DNA of 64,000 bases from Alphaproteobacteria bacterium UBA6324 (GTDB taxonomy: Bacteria; Pseudomonadota; Alphaproteobacteria; CAAGCB01; CAG-977). Positions 1 through 8,523 of the stretch are shown here, piece by piece; the first letter of the stretch is position 1, and each line of letters starts with the position of its first letter. A model generated the notes under the pieces. The model worked only from the letters and a program-made list of their open reading frames with translations. It did not search any database and had not been told where the DNA came from. The translations under genes were made by a program, and so were the position numbers. The stretch lies in assembly GCA_002439085.1 (NCBI GenBank), contig DJSW01000007.1, positions 62,001-126,000 of the forward strand. Reading direction: 5' to 3'.

Positions 1-1047
1 CGCGATTTCCGCAATTGTGCAAAACAATGCGTTCGCCGGTTTTCGTTTTTGAAATGCCAGATAAAGCGACGCCGTAAAATACCCCAATCCAATTCCGGCG
101 ACACCGCGCAGCAAACGAACGGAAAAAACACCGCCGATCATGCCGTCCCAACCGAAATGGCGACAGGCGGCATAGGAAAAGAACGTCAGCAACGCGAAAA
201 TCAAACGGTTGGATTGGATGTTGCAAATTTTCATCATGTAAAAATAAAACAGGGACACCCAGAACAAAACCGCCAAAAACCAGCTTTGCGGCGGCACAAC
301 ATCATCCGACAATCCCGTGCTTTGCAAAAACAAAACATTTGAAACCACGGGGACAAGCTTGGCTTTCCCCAAAAAAGCGCACAACAGCAGCAACGGCACG
401 AAATGTATGATTTTCGATTTGGCGAAATCGAACGTCGTTCTGGCCGGATCAAACGTCAACATCATAAAAAAGCCGGATAAAATGAAAAAGAATTCAACCC
501 CCAGTCAACCTTCGTTAACGATATCCAGTCTTTCCGTCAAATGATAAACGACGATCCCGAACGTGAAAACCAAACGCAGAAATTCCATGTTCATCATCGC
601 CGGAACCTTGTCATCAAACGGCCTTACGCCATTCACAACCGTGTGCCACAGGCAAAAATACAAAAATCCCAGCAGCAGAAAAACTTTAAAATCGAAATGC
701 GCGGCGGGTTTGAACGTTTGCGAAGACAGCGCGCTCATATCGCGAAAAACGCTTTTTTTATCACCGGCGATTTTAACGTTTGCGATTTGCGTCCCTGCCG
801 GCGGCGACAAATTCAGCTCCGTCATTTCATCCGCCCATATTCGCGCGGACGCCCTGCCGTTTTTGACTATCCGCGCAGACGCGGAACGAACCGTTCCCGC
901 CGCGTCTTTGTATGAAATGGCGATTTTTCCGTTTTCAGCCGTTGTTTCGACCGCGATTTTAAACATCGCGTCCAAAAACAAACAACGCGTAAAAAACAGC
1001 GTCGCCGCCGTCAGAAAAAGGATGAAAAACCTCTTTGATCCGGACAT
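1..1047 (-). pseudogene. Acyltransferase 3 family membrane protein, interrupted by an in-frame TGA; runs off window start
   Basis: The reading frame starts at ATG 1047, with a GGGAGGGG ribosome site just upstream, and is open to base 1 except for one TGA at 505-507. Before the stop come a membrane segment (about residues 7-30), an extracytoplasmic domain, a second membrane segment and the start of an acyltransferase 3 (OatA-like) domain with its conserved Arg and His (FLRLVFTFGIVVYHL). Directly after the stop the same frame reads LGVEFFFILSGFFMML, the next conserved block of this family, followed by several membrane helices. Homologues commonly have Trp or another aromatic residue where the TGA lies, so one TGG to TGA change would explain it. 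Such proteins usually O-acylate surface polysaccharides or peptidoglycan. It may be a recent pseudogene, a polymorphism or a base-call error. Recoding is unlikely because TGA ends many genes here. Confidence 0.75.
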
Positions 1048-1060
1048 ATTCCCCTCCCGT

Positions 1061-1090
1061 AAAACCGCCTGAAATCAGGCGGATCGGGGA
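1061..1090 (-). other. Terminator-like hairpin in the acyltransferase leader
   Basis: CCGCCTGA and TCAGGCGG (1065-1072 and 1075-1082) form a strong hairpin. On the minus strand it is followed by TTTT, only about 15 bases before the acyltransferase start. The adjacent 10-mer at 1081-1090 is the exact reverse complement of 1176-1185, so it can pair with the RNA segment described in the next entry. It could be an attenuator, or the 3' end of that RNA. This is seen in the sequence only, with no family match recognised. Confidence 0.35.
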
Positions 1091-1141
1091 GTTGAAAATC
1101 ATACCGTGAAAATGACCGATCGACCTTTAAAGCCGTACGAT

Positions 1142-1300
1142 AAAAAATCGGGGCTTCTGAACATACGTCAAGCCCTCCCCGATCCATGGGAATCAGGGAT
1201 ATAATGCCGTCCCGCCATATGCGAAACGGATTGTACGGCGCTTATATCAAACACCGCTCACAGTAAGAGCTTTCTACGGCTCCGCGCCCGCCAAGGCGCT
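1142..1300 (-). ncRNA. Candidate structured RNA (unidentified; long irregular stem)
   Basis: No credible gene lies in 1048-1529. On the minus strand, 1300 to 1142 folds into a long interrupted stem. GATATAA/TTATATC pair (1242-1248 with 1198-1204) and enclose a GCCGT/ACGGC stem. Outside an unpaired region, AAGCTCT/AGGGCTT pair (1266-1272 with 1170-1176). A further hairpin, GGGCTT/AAGCCC within 1151-1175, is followed by CGATTTTTT, which resembles a terminator. A stem, central bubble and apical stem of about 155 nt recall 6S RNA, but I could not recognise conserved 6S bases, so the identity is open. Segment 1176-1185 can pair either with 1147-1153 (terminator form) or with 1081-1090, a switch-like choice ahead of the acyltransferase. 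Confidence 0.3.
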
Positions 1301-1460
1301 GTTGCGGACGAACAATTCATCCGCAATTAACGGCAGGTTACGGAATTTTTCGATCAAATGCAATCGCAAAAACCGCCTGAACCGGCAAGCGAACATATTG
1401 TCCGCTTTTTCATTTGACTCGGCGGGCGGGGTTTGTTATGGTTGATTTTGTAATTTTTCA

Positions 1461-1507
1461 GCAGTCCTGTTAACGGCTGCAAATCCTGAGGTCACCGTTC
1501 GGTGGCC
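1461..1507 (+). other. Two tandem hairpins in the leader of the DUF3800 gene
   Basis: GCAGTC/GGCTGC (1461-1466, 1475-1480) and GGTCACC/GGTGGCC with a GTTC loop (1490-1496, 1501-1507) form two consecutive stems ending about 22 bases before the start codon. There is no T-run after them, so they are not a standard terminator. They may stabilise or control the DUF3800 mRNA. A GTT in one loop made me test a tRNA fold, but it has no acceptor or D arm. Confidence 0.35.
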
Positions 1508-1529
1508 TTAGTTGTATTCGGAGAGTGTC

Positions 1530-2387
1530 TTGGTCAAAATCTGCTACATTGACGAATCCGGCGATTTGGGCACCCTGCCCGTCGAATCCAATCCCGACGG
1601 AAACCACCAGCCCGTTTTGGCCATTGCGGGCATTTTCGCCGATCACGAGGATTTGTACAATCTGACGCACGATTTCATCAAGCTGAAATACCGTTACTAC
1701 CCCGGATTGAACTATCCGACGGACAAATTCCTTGACCGCATCATCCCCGAAATCAAAGGCGCCGACCTGCGCCGCAACGCCATGCGCGGCAGCAAGCGGA
1801 TCAAGCGTCACGCCATCGGTTTTCTGGACAGAATCGTCGATCTGTTTTACAAATACGACATCCGCATCGTCGGCCGCATCTGGGTGAAAATCCCCGGCCA
1901 GCCTTTTAACGGCAAAGCGGTTTACACCTCGTCGATCCAAAGCATCTACACCTATTTCGACAACTATTTGCAGCAAAAGCAGGATTACGGCGTCGTCATC
2001 GCGGACAGTCGGGATTACATGAAAAACATCAACCTGTCGCATTCCGTTTTCACGCAGAAATTCCGCCATTTGTACCCGCTGTACCAAAACATCGTCGAAA
2101 TGCCGTGTTTCGGGCACAGCAACAATCTGGCCGGATTGCAGCTGTGCGACATCCTGTGTTCCGCGTTTCTGTTCCCGATCGCCAGCTGGGTTTATTGTTC
2201 CGACATCGTGCACAACGTCCACGTCCAACCCGCCGCGGTCGAACTGCGCGACCGTTACGGCCACCGTTTGCGCGAACTGCAGCACCGCTTTGTCACCAAG
2301 GACGGCTTCAATATGGGCGGCATCGTCGTTTCCGATCCGATCCGGAAACAAAACGCCGTCGCCATGTTCAAGGACGTTGCGAAGTAA
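1530..2387 (+). CDS. DUF3800 domain protein
   Basis: This is a 285-residue protein of the DUF3800 family, beginning VKICYIDESGDLG after the initiator. The N-terminal DESGD motif, a central DSRDY and a C-terminal QLCDIL segment are the acidic landmarks of the family, which has an RNase H-like look and is suspected to act on nucleic acids. I chose the TTG at 1530 because GGAGAG lies 6-8 bases upstream; an in-frame TTG at 1512 has no such site. DUF3800 genes are often found on phages and defence islands, but no other mobile gene is visible here. Its stop codon abuts the stop of the convergent efflux gene with no base between. The function is unknown. Confidence 0.8.
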   Translation: MVKICYIDESGDLGTLPVESNPDGNHQPVLAIAGIFADHEDLYNLTHDFIKLKYRYYPGLNYPTDKFLDRIIPEIKGADLRRNAMRGSKRIKRHAIGFLDRIVDLFYKYDIRIVGRIWVKIPGQPFNGKAVYTSSIQSIYTYFDNYLQQKQDYGVVIADSRDYMKNINLSHSVFTQKFRHLYPLYQNIVEMPCFGHSNNLAGLQLCDILCSAFLFPIASWVYCSDIVHNVHVQPAAVELRDRYGHRLRELQHRFVTKDGFNMGGIVVSDPIRKQNAVAMFKDVAK

Positions 2388-3563
2388 TTACACCCCTCGC
2401 GCCATCCGTTTGGCTTTGATCACGGCCAGAACGGTTAAAAGGGCGAAAACGGACATCACCGCCCCGCCGCACGCCAGAATGTTTCCCAGCCCGACCAGCG
2501 GCGACACGACGCCGCCCAGCAAAAATCCGGCCGCCCCCATAACCGCCGAAGCCGTTCCGGAATACGTCCGCTCGGCGTCCATCGCCGCCGCGGTCGCCGC
2601 CGTGAACGACAATCCGAGGGAAAAGCACAAAACGAACAGCAGCGTTTCATACGCGGCGACGGGAATTCCGACCGGCATCAAAACGGCCAGCACGAAACAG
2701 CACGGCACGACGCCCGCGCAACTGGCCGTCAGGCACGACAGCGGCGATTTGAACTTGACGGAAACGCCCGCGCCGATCCCGATCGCGACGGCGTTTGCGG
2801 CAAAGAAAAAACTGAACGCGCGCGGGCTGAACCCGTAATGTTCCTGAATGATGAACGGCGACGACGCGATATAGGAAAACAGGATCGCCAGCGCGAACGA
2901 CAGTTCGGCCATATAGCACACGAATTTTTTATTTCTCAGCACCGCCGCGAACAGCTTGAACGACCGGCTCAGCTTTTCTTTTGACCGGCGCTGAGTGGAC
3001 AGGCTTTCCTTAAAAAACAGACAGAACACCGCCAGCACAATTCCGATCCCCAGCAGGATGATGAAAATCCCCTGCCACCCGACCGGTTGCAAAACCATGC
3101 CGCCGATGACGGGCGCGGCGATCGGCGCCATGCCGTTGATCGCCCCGACAATCGCCAACGCTTTAGCCAGATTTTTGCTTTTGAATTTATCCGTCGCAAT
3201 CGAACGCGCAATGACGATGCCGCCCGACGCGGCCGCCCCTTGCAGAAAACGCAGGGCGACAAAGGTTTGAATGTCCGGCGCGGCGATGCATCCGGCCGTC
3301 GAAACGATAAAGACGGCCATTGCCCACAACAGCGGTCGGCGACGCCCGACGCGGTCGCTCAAAGGGCCGAAAAACAGCTGGCCGAGCGCCAATCCCAGCA
3401 TGGACGATGTCAGCCCCAGCTGAACCATGGAAACGTCCGTGTCAAAATACTTTGTCATCACCGGCAAAGCGGGCAGATACATATCCGTCACAAACGGCCC
3501 GAACGCCGTCAGCAGCCCCAGCAGCACAAATATGAAATTGGCCGAATTCCGTTTGTTTGTCAT
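2388..3563 (-). CDS. MFS transporter, Bcr/CflA drug-resistance family
   Basis: This is a 391-residue inner-membrane protein with the expected 12 hydrophobic segments of the major facilitator superfamily. The N-terminus (FGPFVTDMYLPALP) and the loop motif GPLSDRVGRRRPLL after helix 2 are typical of the Bcr/CflA proton antiporters, which export drugs, peptides or metabolites such as cysteine and bicyclomycin. The start at 3563 is preceded by AGAGGGAAAT. A TTG further upstream, overlapping the DUF2155 stop, lacks a ribosome site. The gene lies 80 bases downstream of the DUF2155 gene on the same strand and could be the last gene of that operon. The substrate cannot be read from the sequence. Confidence 0.88.
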   Translation of the reverse strand: MTNKRNSANFIFVLLGLLTAFGPFVTDMYLPALPVMTKYFDTDVSMVQLGLTSSMLGLALGQLFFGPLSDRVGRRRPLLWAMAVFIVSTAGCIAAPDIQTFVALRFLQGAAASGGIVIARSIATDKFKSKNLAKALAIVGAINGMAPIAAPVIGGMVLQPVGWQGIFIILLGIGIVLAVFCLFFKESLSTQRRSKEKLSRSFKLFAAVLRNKKFVCYMAELSFALAILFSYIASSPFIIQEHYGFSPRAFSFFFAANAVAIGIGAGVSVKFKSPLSCLTASCAGVVPCCFVLAVLMPVGIPVAAYETLLFVLCFSLGLSFTAATAAAMDAERTYSGTASAVMGAAGFLLGGVVSPLVGLGNILACGGAVMSVFALLTVLAVIKAKRMARGV

Positions 3564-3643
3564 ATTTCCCTCTTTTGAAAGCGAACCCCCGAACGGCGCG
3601 AACCGGACGGGGGATTCAAGTTGTTGTTTTTGCACCGCGCGGA

Positions 3644-4534
3644 TCAATCCGCCGCGTCTTCGTCGAAAGCTTCCTCTTCAACCGACGCGCCATCGTCGTT
3701 TGCCGTTCTCTCTTCGTTGGCCGCACTTTCTTCGCTTGCCGCCGGTTCGTTTTGTTCTTGAACAAGCGGCTGTTCGACCGGTTCTTCCACGGGCGCGGCG
3801 GGTTCATCGCCGTTTTGATCGGCGCGTTCCCCCGCGGCTTCCGAAGTTTCGGCGGAAACGGCGGATTCGTCCGTCGGCGTTTCGGCCGGTTCGGAAATCG
3901 GCGTCAGCTTAAATTCCCGCGGTTCGGCGTTTTCATCGTCCGTCCGGTTTTGTTCGACGCGGATGACGACCGGTTCGTTTTCCGGCGCGGCGGTTTCGGC
4001 GGATTCGGCGTTTTCCGGATCGACCGGTTTTTCCTCGTCCGGTTGCAATTCGGGCAGATCGGTGACGGTCTGGCTTTCCTCGTCCCATGTGATTTTCAGT
4101 TTCGGCGCGACGGGTTTGTATTCCAACGGCCTGTCCAGAACCAGCGGTTCGGGAACGGGTGGCGCGGCCTGTTCACCCTGACATTTCATCACCCAAACGT
4201 CATAAACGGCGTGATCCATGGCGGACAAAGCCGGCGAAGAGGAAAACATCCACCCCGAAAACAGTTTCAGCTGTCCGTCCTCTTTATTTTCGACAATTTC
4301 CAGAAAAGCCGCGTTTTCTGGCGTTTCTTCGGGCGGGTGGGCGTAACAGACGCGCGCGTAAACGTCCAGCGCGCCGAACGTCGTTTTTTCACCGACGTTG
4401 ACGGTCATCGTACTCAACCGTCCCGTGATCTTGTCCAATCCGCGCAGGACGACTTGGGTATAGGAAATGTCCTCGGCCTGCGCGGCAAAAGGCAGAAAAA
4501 GCGACAAGGCAAAAGCCGGCAATGTTTTTTTCAT
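3644..4534 (-). CDS. DUF2155 domain protein with signal peptide and acidic tail
   Basis: This 296-residue protein has a clear signal peptide (MKKTLPAFALSLFLPFAAQA), so it is probably periplasmic. Residues of about 20-125 form the DUF2155 domain, an alphaproteobacterial family of unknown function often encoded beside mlaD or the NDUFA12 homologue. It holds a Cys in VCYAHPPEE and the block LFSGWMFSSSPALSAMDHAVYDVW. From about residue 130 the protein is a low-complexity tail rich in Glu, Ala and Pro (many EPAETP/EEPVE-like segments), much longer than the domain alone. The gene begins 4 bases after the second mlaD-like gene, so the two are co-transcribed, which suggests a link to envelope lipid handling. 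Confidence 0.85.
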   Translation of the reverse strand: MKKTLPAFALSLFLPFAAQAEDISYTQVVLRGLDKITGRLSTMTVNVGEKTTFGALDVYARVCYAHPPEETPENAAFLEIVENKEDGQLKLFSGWMFSSSPALSAMDHAVYDVWVMKCQGEQAAPPVPEPLVLDRPLEYKPVAPKLKITWDEESQTVTDLPELQPDEEKPVDPENAESAETAAPENEPVVIRVEQNRTDDENAEPREFKLTPISEPAETPTDESAVSAETSEAAGERADQNGDEPAAPVEEPVEQPLVQEQNEPAASEESAANEERTANDDGASVEEEAFDEDAAD

Positions 4535-4538
4535 GGGT

Positions 4539-4988
4539 TCAATCTTCTTTTCCGGTGGCTGAAAAGATCACTTCGCTGATCACGTCCTCCAGCGATCGAA
4601 AATCTTTCGTTTTTTGGATTCGGTCGCCGTCTTTCAAATACGTAGCCGATTTTCCGGGGGTCAGCTGGACGAACGTCCCGCCCATCAACCCGTCCGTCGT
4701 CACGGCCGCCATCGTATCAGCCGGCAAACGCACGCCGTTGCGGATGTTCAGCGTCACTTTGGCCGTATAATCGTCCGTCAGATCCAATCCCGTGACCGAC
4801 CCGACCTTGATTCCGCTGATCCGGATGTCGTTGCCGCTTTCCAATCCGCCGGAACGCGAAAATTCGGCGGTCAGTTCGTAACCGCGCTGCGGCCGCGCGT
4901 CGATTTTGTTCGCGGCGAAGTGAACGAAAAACACAGCCACCAGAATAACCAGAATTCCCAAAACCGTTTCAATCGGACTTTTTTTCAT
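4539..4988 (-). CDS. MlaD-family lipid-transport protein (second of two tandem copies)
   Basis: This 149-residue protein has one N-terminal membrane anchor (GILVILVAVFFVHFA) and one MCE domain (about residues 38-117), ending in a short helical tail. MlaD proteins form hexameric rings that hold phospholipid on the periplasmic side of the MlaFEDB transporter, which keeps the outer membrane asymmetric. GLESGNDIRISGIKVG and GLMGGTFVQLTPG are the typical MCE motifs. Two adjacent ATGs (4991 and 4988) are possible; the second is better spaced from GGAGGGG. It follows the first mlaD-like gene by 18 bases. No mlaE or mlaF is present in the window. The two copies are clearly divergent, so this is an old duplication or a hetero-oligomer. 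Confidence 0.87.
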   Translation of the reverse strand: MKKSPIETVLGILVILVAVFFVHFAANKIDARPQRGYELTAEFSRSGGLESGNDIRISGIKVGSVTGLDLTDDYTAKVTLNIRNGVRLPADTMAAVTTDGLMGGTFVQLTPGKSATYLKDGDRIQKTKDFRSLEDVISEVIFSATGKED

Positions 4989-5006
4989 CATACCCCTCCG
5001 GCGTGA

Positions 5007-5471
5007 TCAGTGACATTTCCGCTTTTGCCTGTCGACCTTGGCCATATCGACGACCTTGTCCAACAGGTTTTGCAGGTTCGGCGAATCCTGCGTGAATTCG
5101 ATGAAAGAACCGTCCGTCAGCATATCTTCGGAACCGCCGGGGGTCAATTCGACATATTTCGCCCCGATCAGCCCCGTCGATTGGACGGCGGCGCCGCTGT
5201 CGTCCGGCAGACGGATTTTCGCCGGCAGGGTCAGCGTTGCCACAACGCCGTAATATTCATCCAGCCGCAAATCGGCAACCCGTCCGATTTTGATGCCCGC
5301 CAAACGGACGTCGTTGCCGGCAACCAGTCCTTCGGTTTGGTTGAAACGCGCCTGCACGTCATAGGTTTCGGCCGGTTTGCGCACGACGCCCGACCCGATC
5401 AGGTAAAAGCAGACGACAGCGGCGAAAAACGCCAGCGCGCCGGCGGTCAGTTCGGTTTTTTCGGCAGTCAT
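5007..5471 (-). CDS. MlaD-family lipid-transport protein (first of two tandem copies)
   Basis: This 154-residue MCE protein has an N-terminal membrane helix (about residues 9-28) and an MCE domain (about 35-115) with GLVAGNDVRLAGIKIGRV and GLIGAKYVELTPGG. It is the same family and size as the next gene downstream, sharing roughly the layout but not close sequence identity. The C-terminus is a short helix ending in basic residues and Cys-His. It starts 2 bases after the greA stop codon, so translation is probably coupled to greA; no strong ribosome site is visible. It should act as the periplasmic lipid-carrying ring of an Mla-type system whose ATPase and permease are elsewhere in the genome. 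Confidence 0.87.
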   Translation of the reverse strand: MTAEKTELTAGALAFFAAVVCFYLIGSGVVRKPAETYDVQARFNQTEGLVAGNDVRLAGIKIGRVADLRLDEYYGVVATLTLPAKIRLPDDSGAAVQSTGLIGAKYVELTPGGSEDMLTDGSFIEFTQDSPNLQNLLDKVVDMAKVDRQKRKCH

Positions 5472-5473
5472 GC

Positions 5474-5935
5474 TCAGACGTACTTCACTTCCAGAATTTC
5501 ATAGGATTTGGATGCGATTTCGACGCTGTCGCCTTCGGATTTGCCGATCAACGCGCGCGCCATCGGCGACAGGACGGAAATCAGCCCGTGATCCAGATCG
5601 GCTTCGTATTTGCCGACGATCTGGTACGTTTTTTCCTCTTCGGTGTCTTCGTTCATCAAAACGACGGTCGCGCCGAAAACGATTTCGTCGTTTTTCAAAG
5701 CGGCCGTGTCAATGATTTCCGCGCAGGAAACCGCGTATTCCAATTCCTGAATACGCCCTTCGATAAAGCTCTGTTTTTCGCGAGCGGCGTGGTATTCCGC
5801 GTTTTCGGACAAATCGCCGTGTTCGCGCGCCTCGGCGATCGCCGCGATAATGGCGGGGCGTTCGACGTTTTTCAGGTTGTTCAATTCCTTTTGCAGGCGT
5901 TCGGCGCCTCTTTTGGTCATGGGTACTTTCTGCAT
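5474..5935 (-). CDS. greA: Transcription elongation factor GreA
   Basis: This is a 153-residue protein, close to the usual 158. GreA enters the secondary channel of RNA polymerase and stimulates cleavage of backtracked RNA. The N-terminal coiled coil carries the key acidic tip within HGDLSENAEYHAA, and the C-terminal FKBP-like domain ends with the family motif around ISVLSPMARALIGKSEGD. I chose ATG 5935 (MQKVPMTKRGAERL) because the family begins there and AAGGA lies upstream; the longer upstream frame would cover the promoter described next. It leads a probable operon greA-mlaD-mlaD-DUF2155. Confidence 0.95.
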   Translation of the reverse strand: MQKVPMTKRGAERLQKELNNLKNVERPAIIAAIAEAREHGDLSENAEYHAAREKQSFIEGRIQELEYAVSCAEIIDTAALKNDEIVFGATVVLMNEDTEEEKTYQIVGKYEADLDHGLISVLSPMARALIGKSEGDSVEIASKSYEILEVKYV

Positions 5936-6017
5936 TCGACCGACATCCTTTCCAAATAACAAAAAAACAACCTTTCCGGCCGTTTCGCCGGAAAAGCCGC
6001 ACTCTTTTCTGACGCGT

Positions 6018-6046
6018 ATAATACAGATGTTGTTTCTTTTCTTCAA
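6018..6046 (-). promoter_or_regulatory. Sigma70-type promoter of greA operon
   Basis: On the minus strand, TTGAAG (6041-6046) and TATTAT (6018-6023) are 17 bases apart. Transcription would start near 6011, giving a leader of about 75 bases before greA. The site lies back to back with the promoter of the yqeY operon. Confidence 0.65.
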
Positions 6047-6066
6047 GAGATATAAAAAACATCAGC

Positions 6067-6095
6067 TTGCCAAAAACGGAAAAACGGTGTTTTAT
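6067..6095 (+). promoter_or_regulatory. Possible sigma70-type promoter of yqeY-dnaG
   Basis: TTGCCA (6067-6072) and TTTTAT (6090-6095) are separated by 17 bases, 33 bases upstream of the yqeY start. The -10 box is only a fair match. Confidence 0.45.
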
Positions 6096-6127
6096 GGCAA
6101 AAGTTTAATTGCAGGAGTTACATAACC

Positions 6128-6589
6128 ATGTTGCGCGAACAGCTGAAAGCCGCTTTGAAAACGGCGATGATTGAAAAGGACAGCCACAAAATTTCGACGA
6201 TCCGCCTGATTCTGGCGGCGGTAAAGGATCGCGACATCGCGTCCCGCGGCACGAACAAGGACGGATTGATTTCCAACGACGACATTTTACAGTTGCTGCA
6301 ATCCATGATCAAACAGCGCAAGGACAGCATCGCCATGTACACCAAGGGCGGCCGTCAGGATCTGGTGGACAGCGAACAGGGCGAAATCGACATCATCCAA
6401 TCGTTCCTGCCCAAACAGATGGACGAACAGGAAATCAAAACCTGCGTCGAAGATGTCGTCAAATCGACCGGCGCGGCGGGATTGAAGGATATGGGCAAAG
6501 TCATGGCAGCTTTGCGCGAACAATTCGCCGGCCAGATGGATTTCGGCCTGGCATCCGGCATCGTCAAAGCGATTTTGGCCGCCAAATAA
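6128..6589 (+). CDS. GatB/YqeY domain protein
   Basis: This 153-residue protein of the YqeY family resembles the C-terminal tail domain of the GatB subunit of the tRNA-dependent amidotransferase and may bind tRNA; its exact role is not established. It starts with the typical MLREQLKAALKTAMIEKD and contains the conserved KQRKDSIAMYTKGGRQDLVD segment and the C-terminal GLKDMGKVMAALREQF...G block. An AGGAG lies upstream of the start. The stop is 3 bases before dnaG. The order yqeY, dnaG, rpoD is common in Alphaproteobacteria and argues for co-expression with the replication and transcription genes that follow. Confidence 0.9.
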   Translation: MLREQLKAALKTAMIEKDSHKISTIRLILAAVKDRDIASRGTNKDGLISNDDILQLLQSMIKQRKDSIAMYTKGGRQDLVDSEQGEIDIIQSFLPKQMDEQEIKTCVEDVVKSTGAAGLKDMGKVMAALREQFAGQMDFGLASGIVKAILAAK

Positions 6590-6592
6590 AAA

Positions 6593-8395
<1,803 letters not shown>

Positions 8396-8420
8396 CGGAT
8401 GTCGCCTTATTATTTAAAGG

Positions 8421-8449
8421 TTGACAAACGGTTGGCAAAAAACTAAAAA
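8421..8449 (+). promoter_or_regulatory. Sigma70-type promoter of rpoD
   Basis: A perfect TTGACA (8421-8426) and TAAAAA (8444-8449) lie 17 bases apart in the dnaG-rpoD gap. The leader to the rpoD ATG is about 67 bases and contains a weak CCGG hairpin. This gives rpoD a transcription start independent of dnaG. Confidence 0.6.
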
Positions 8450-8523
8450 GTGCAAGATCACCGGATTGTTTCCGGCGGTTTTTCGTGTGCGTTTTTTTGC
8501 AACAGAGGTAAAGGCGAATTTAT

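Noticed and set aside
505..507. TGA read as Trp or selenocysteine throughout the genome
   Set aside because: Many genes here end in TGA, including overlapping ATGA starts, and Trp is written TGG; no SECIS-like element was recognised.
1440..1510. tRNA-Asn-like anticodon loop (CTGTTAA) near 1467-1474
   Set aside because: The anticodon stem does not close properly and there is no acceptor stem, D arm or CCA end.
1470..2351. 293-codon open frame antisense to the DUF3800 gene
   Set aside because: The plus strand carries the DUF3800 motifs, and the antisense reading is low-complexity.
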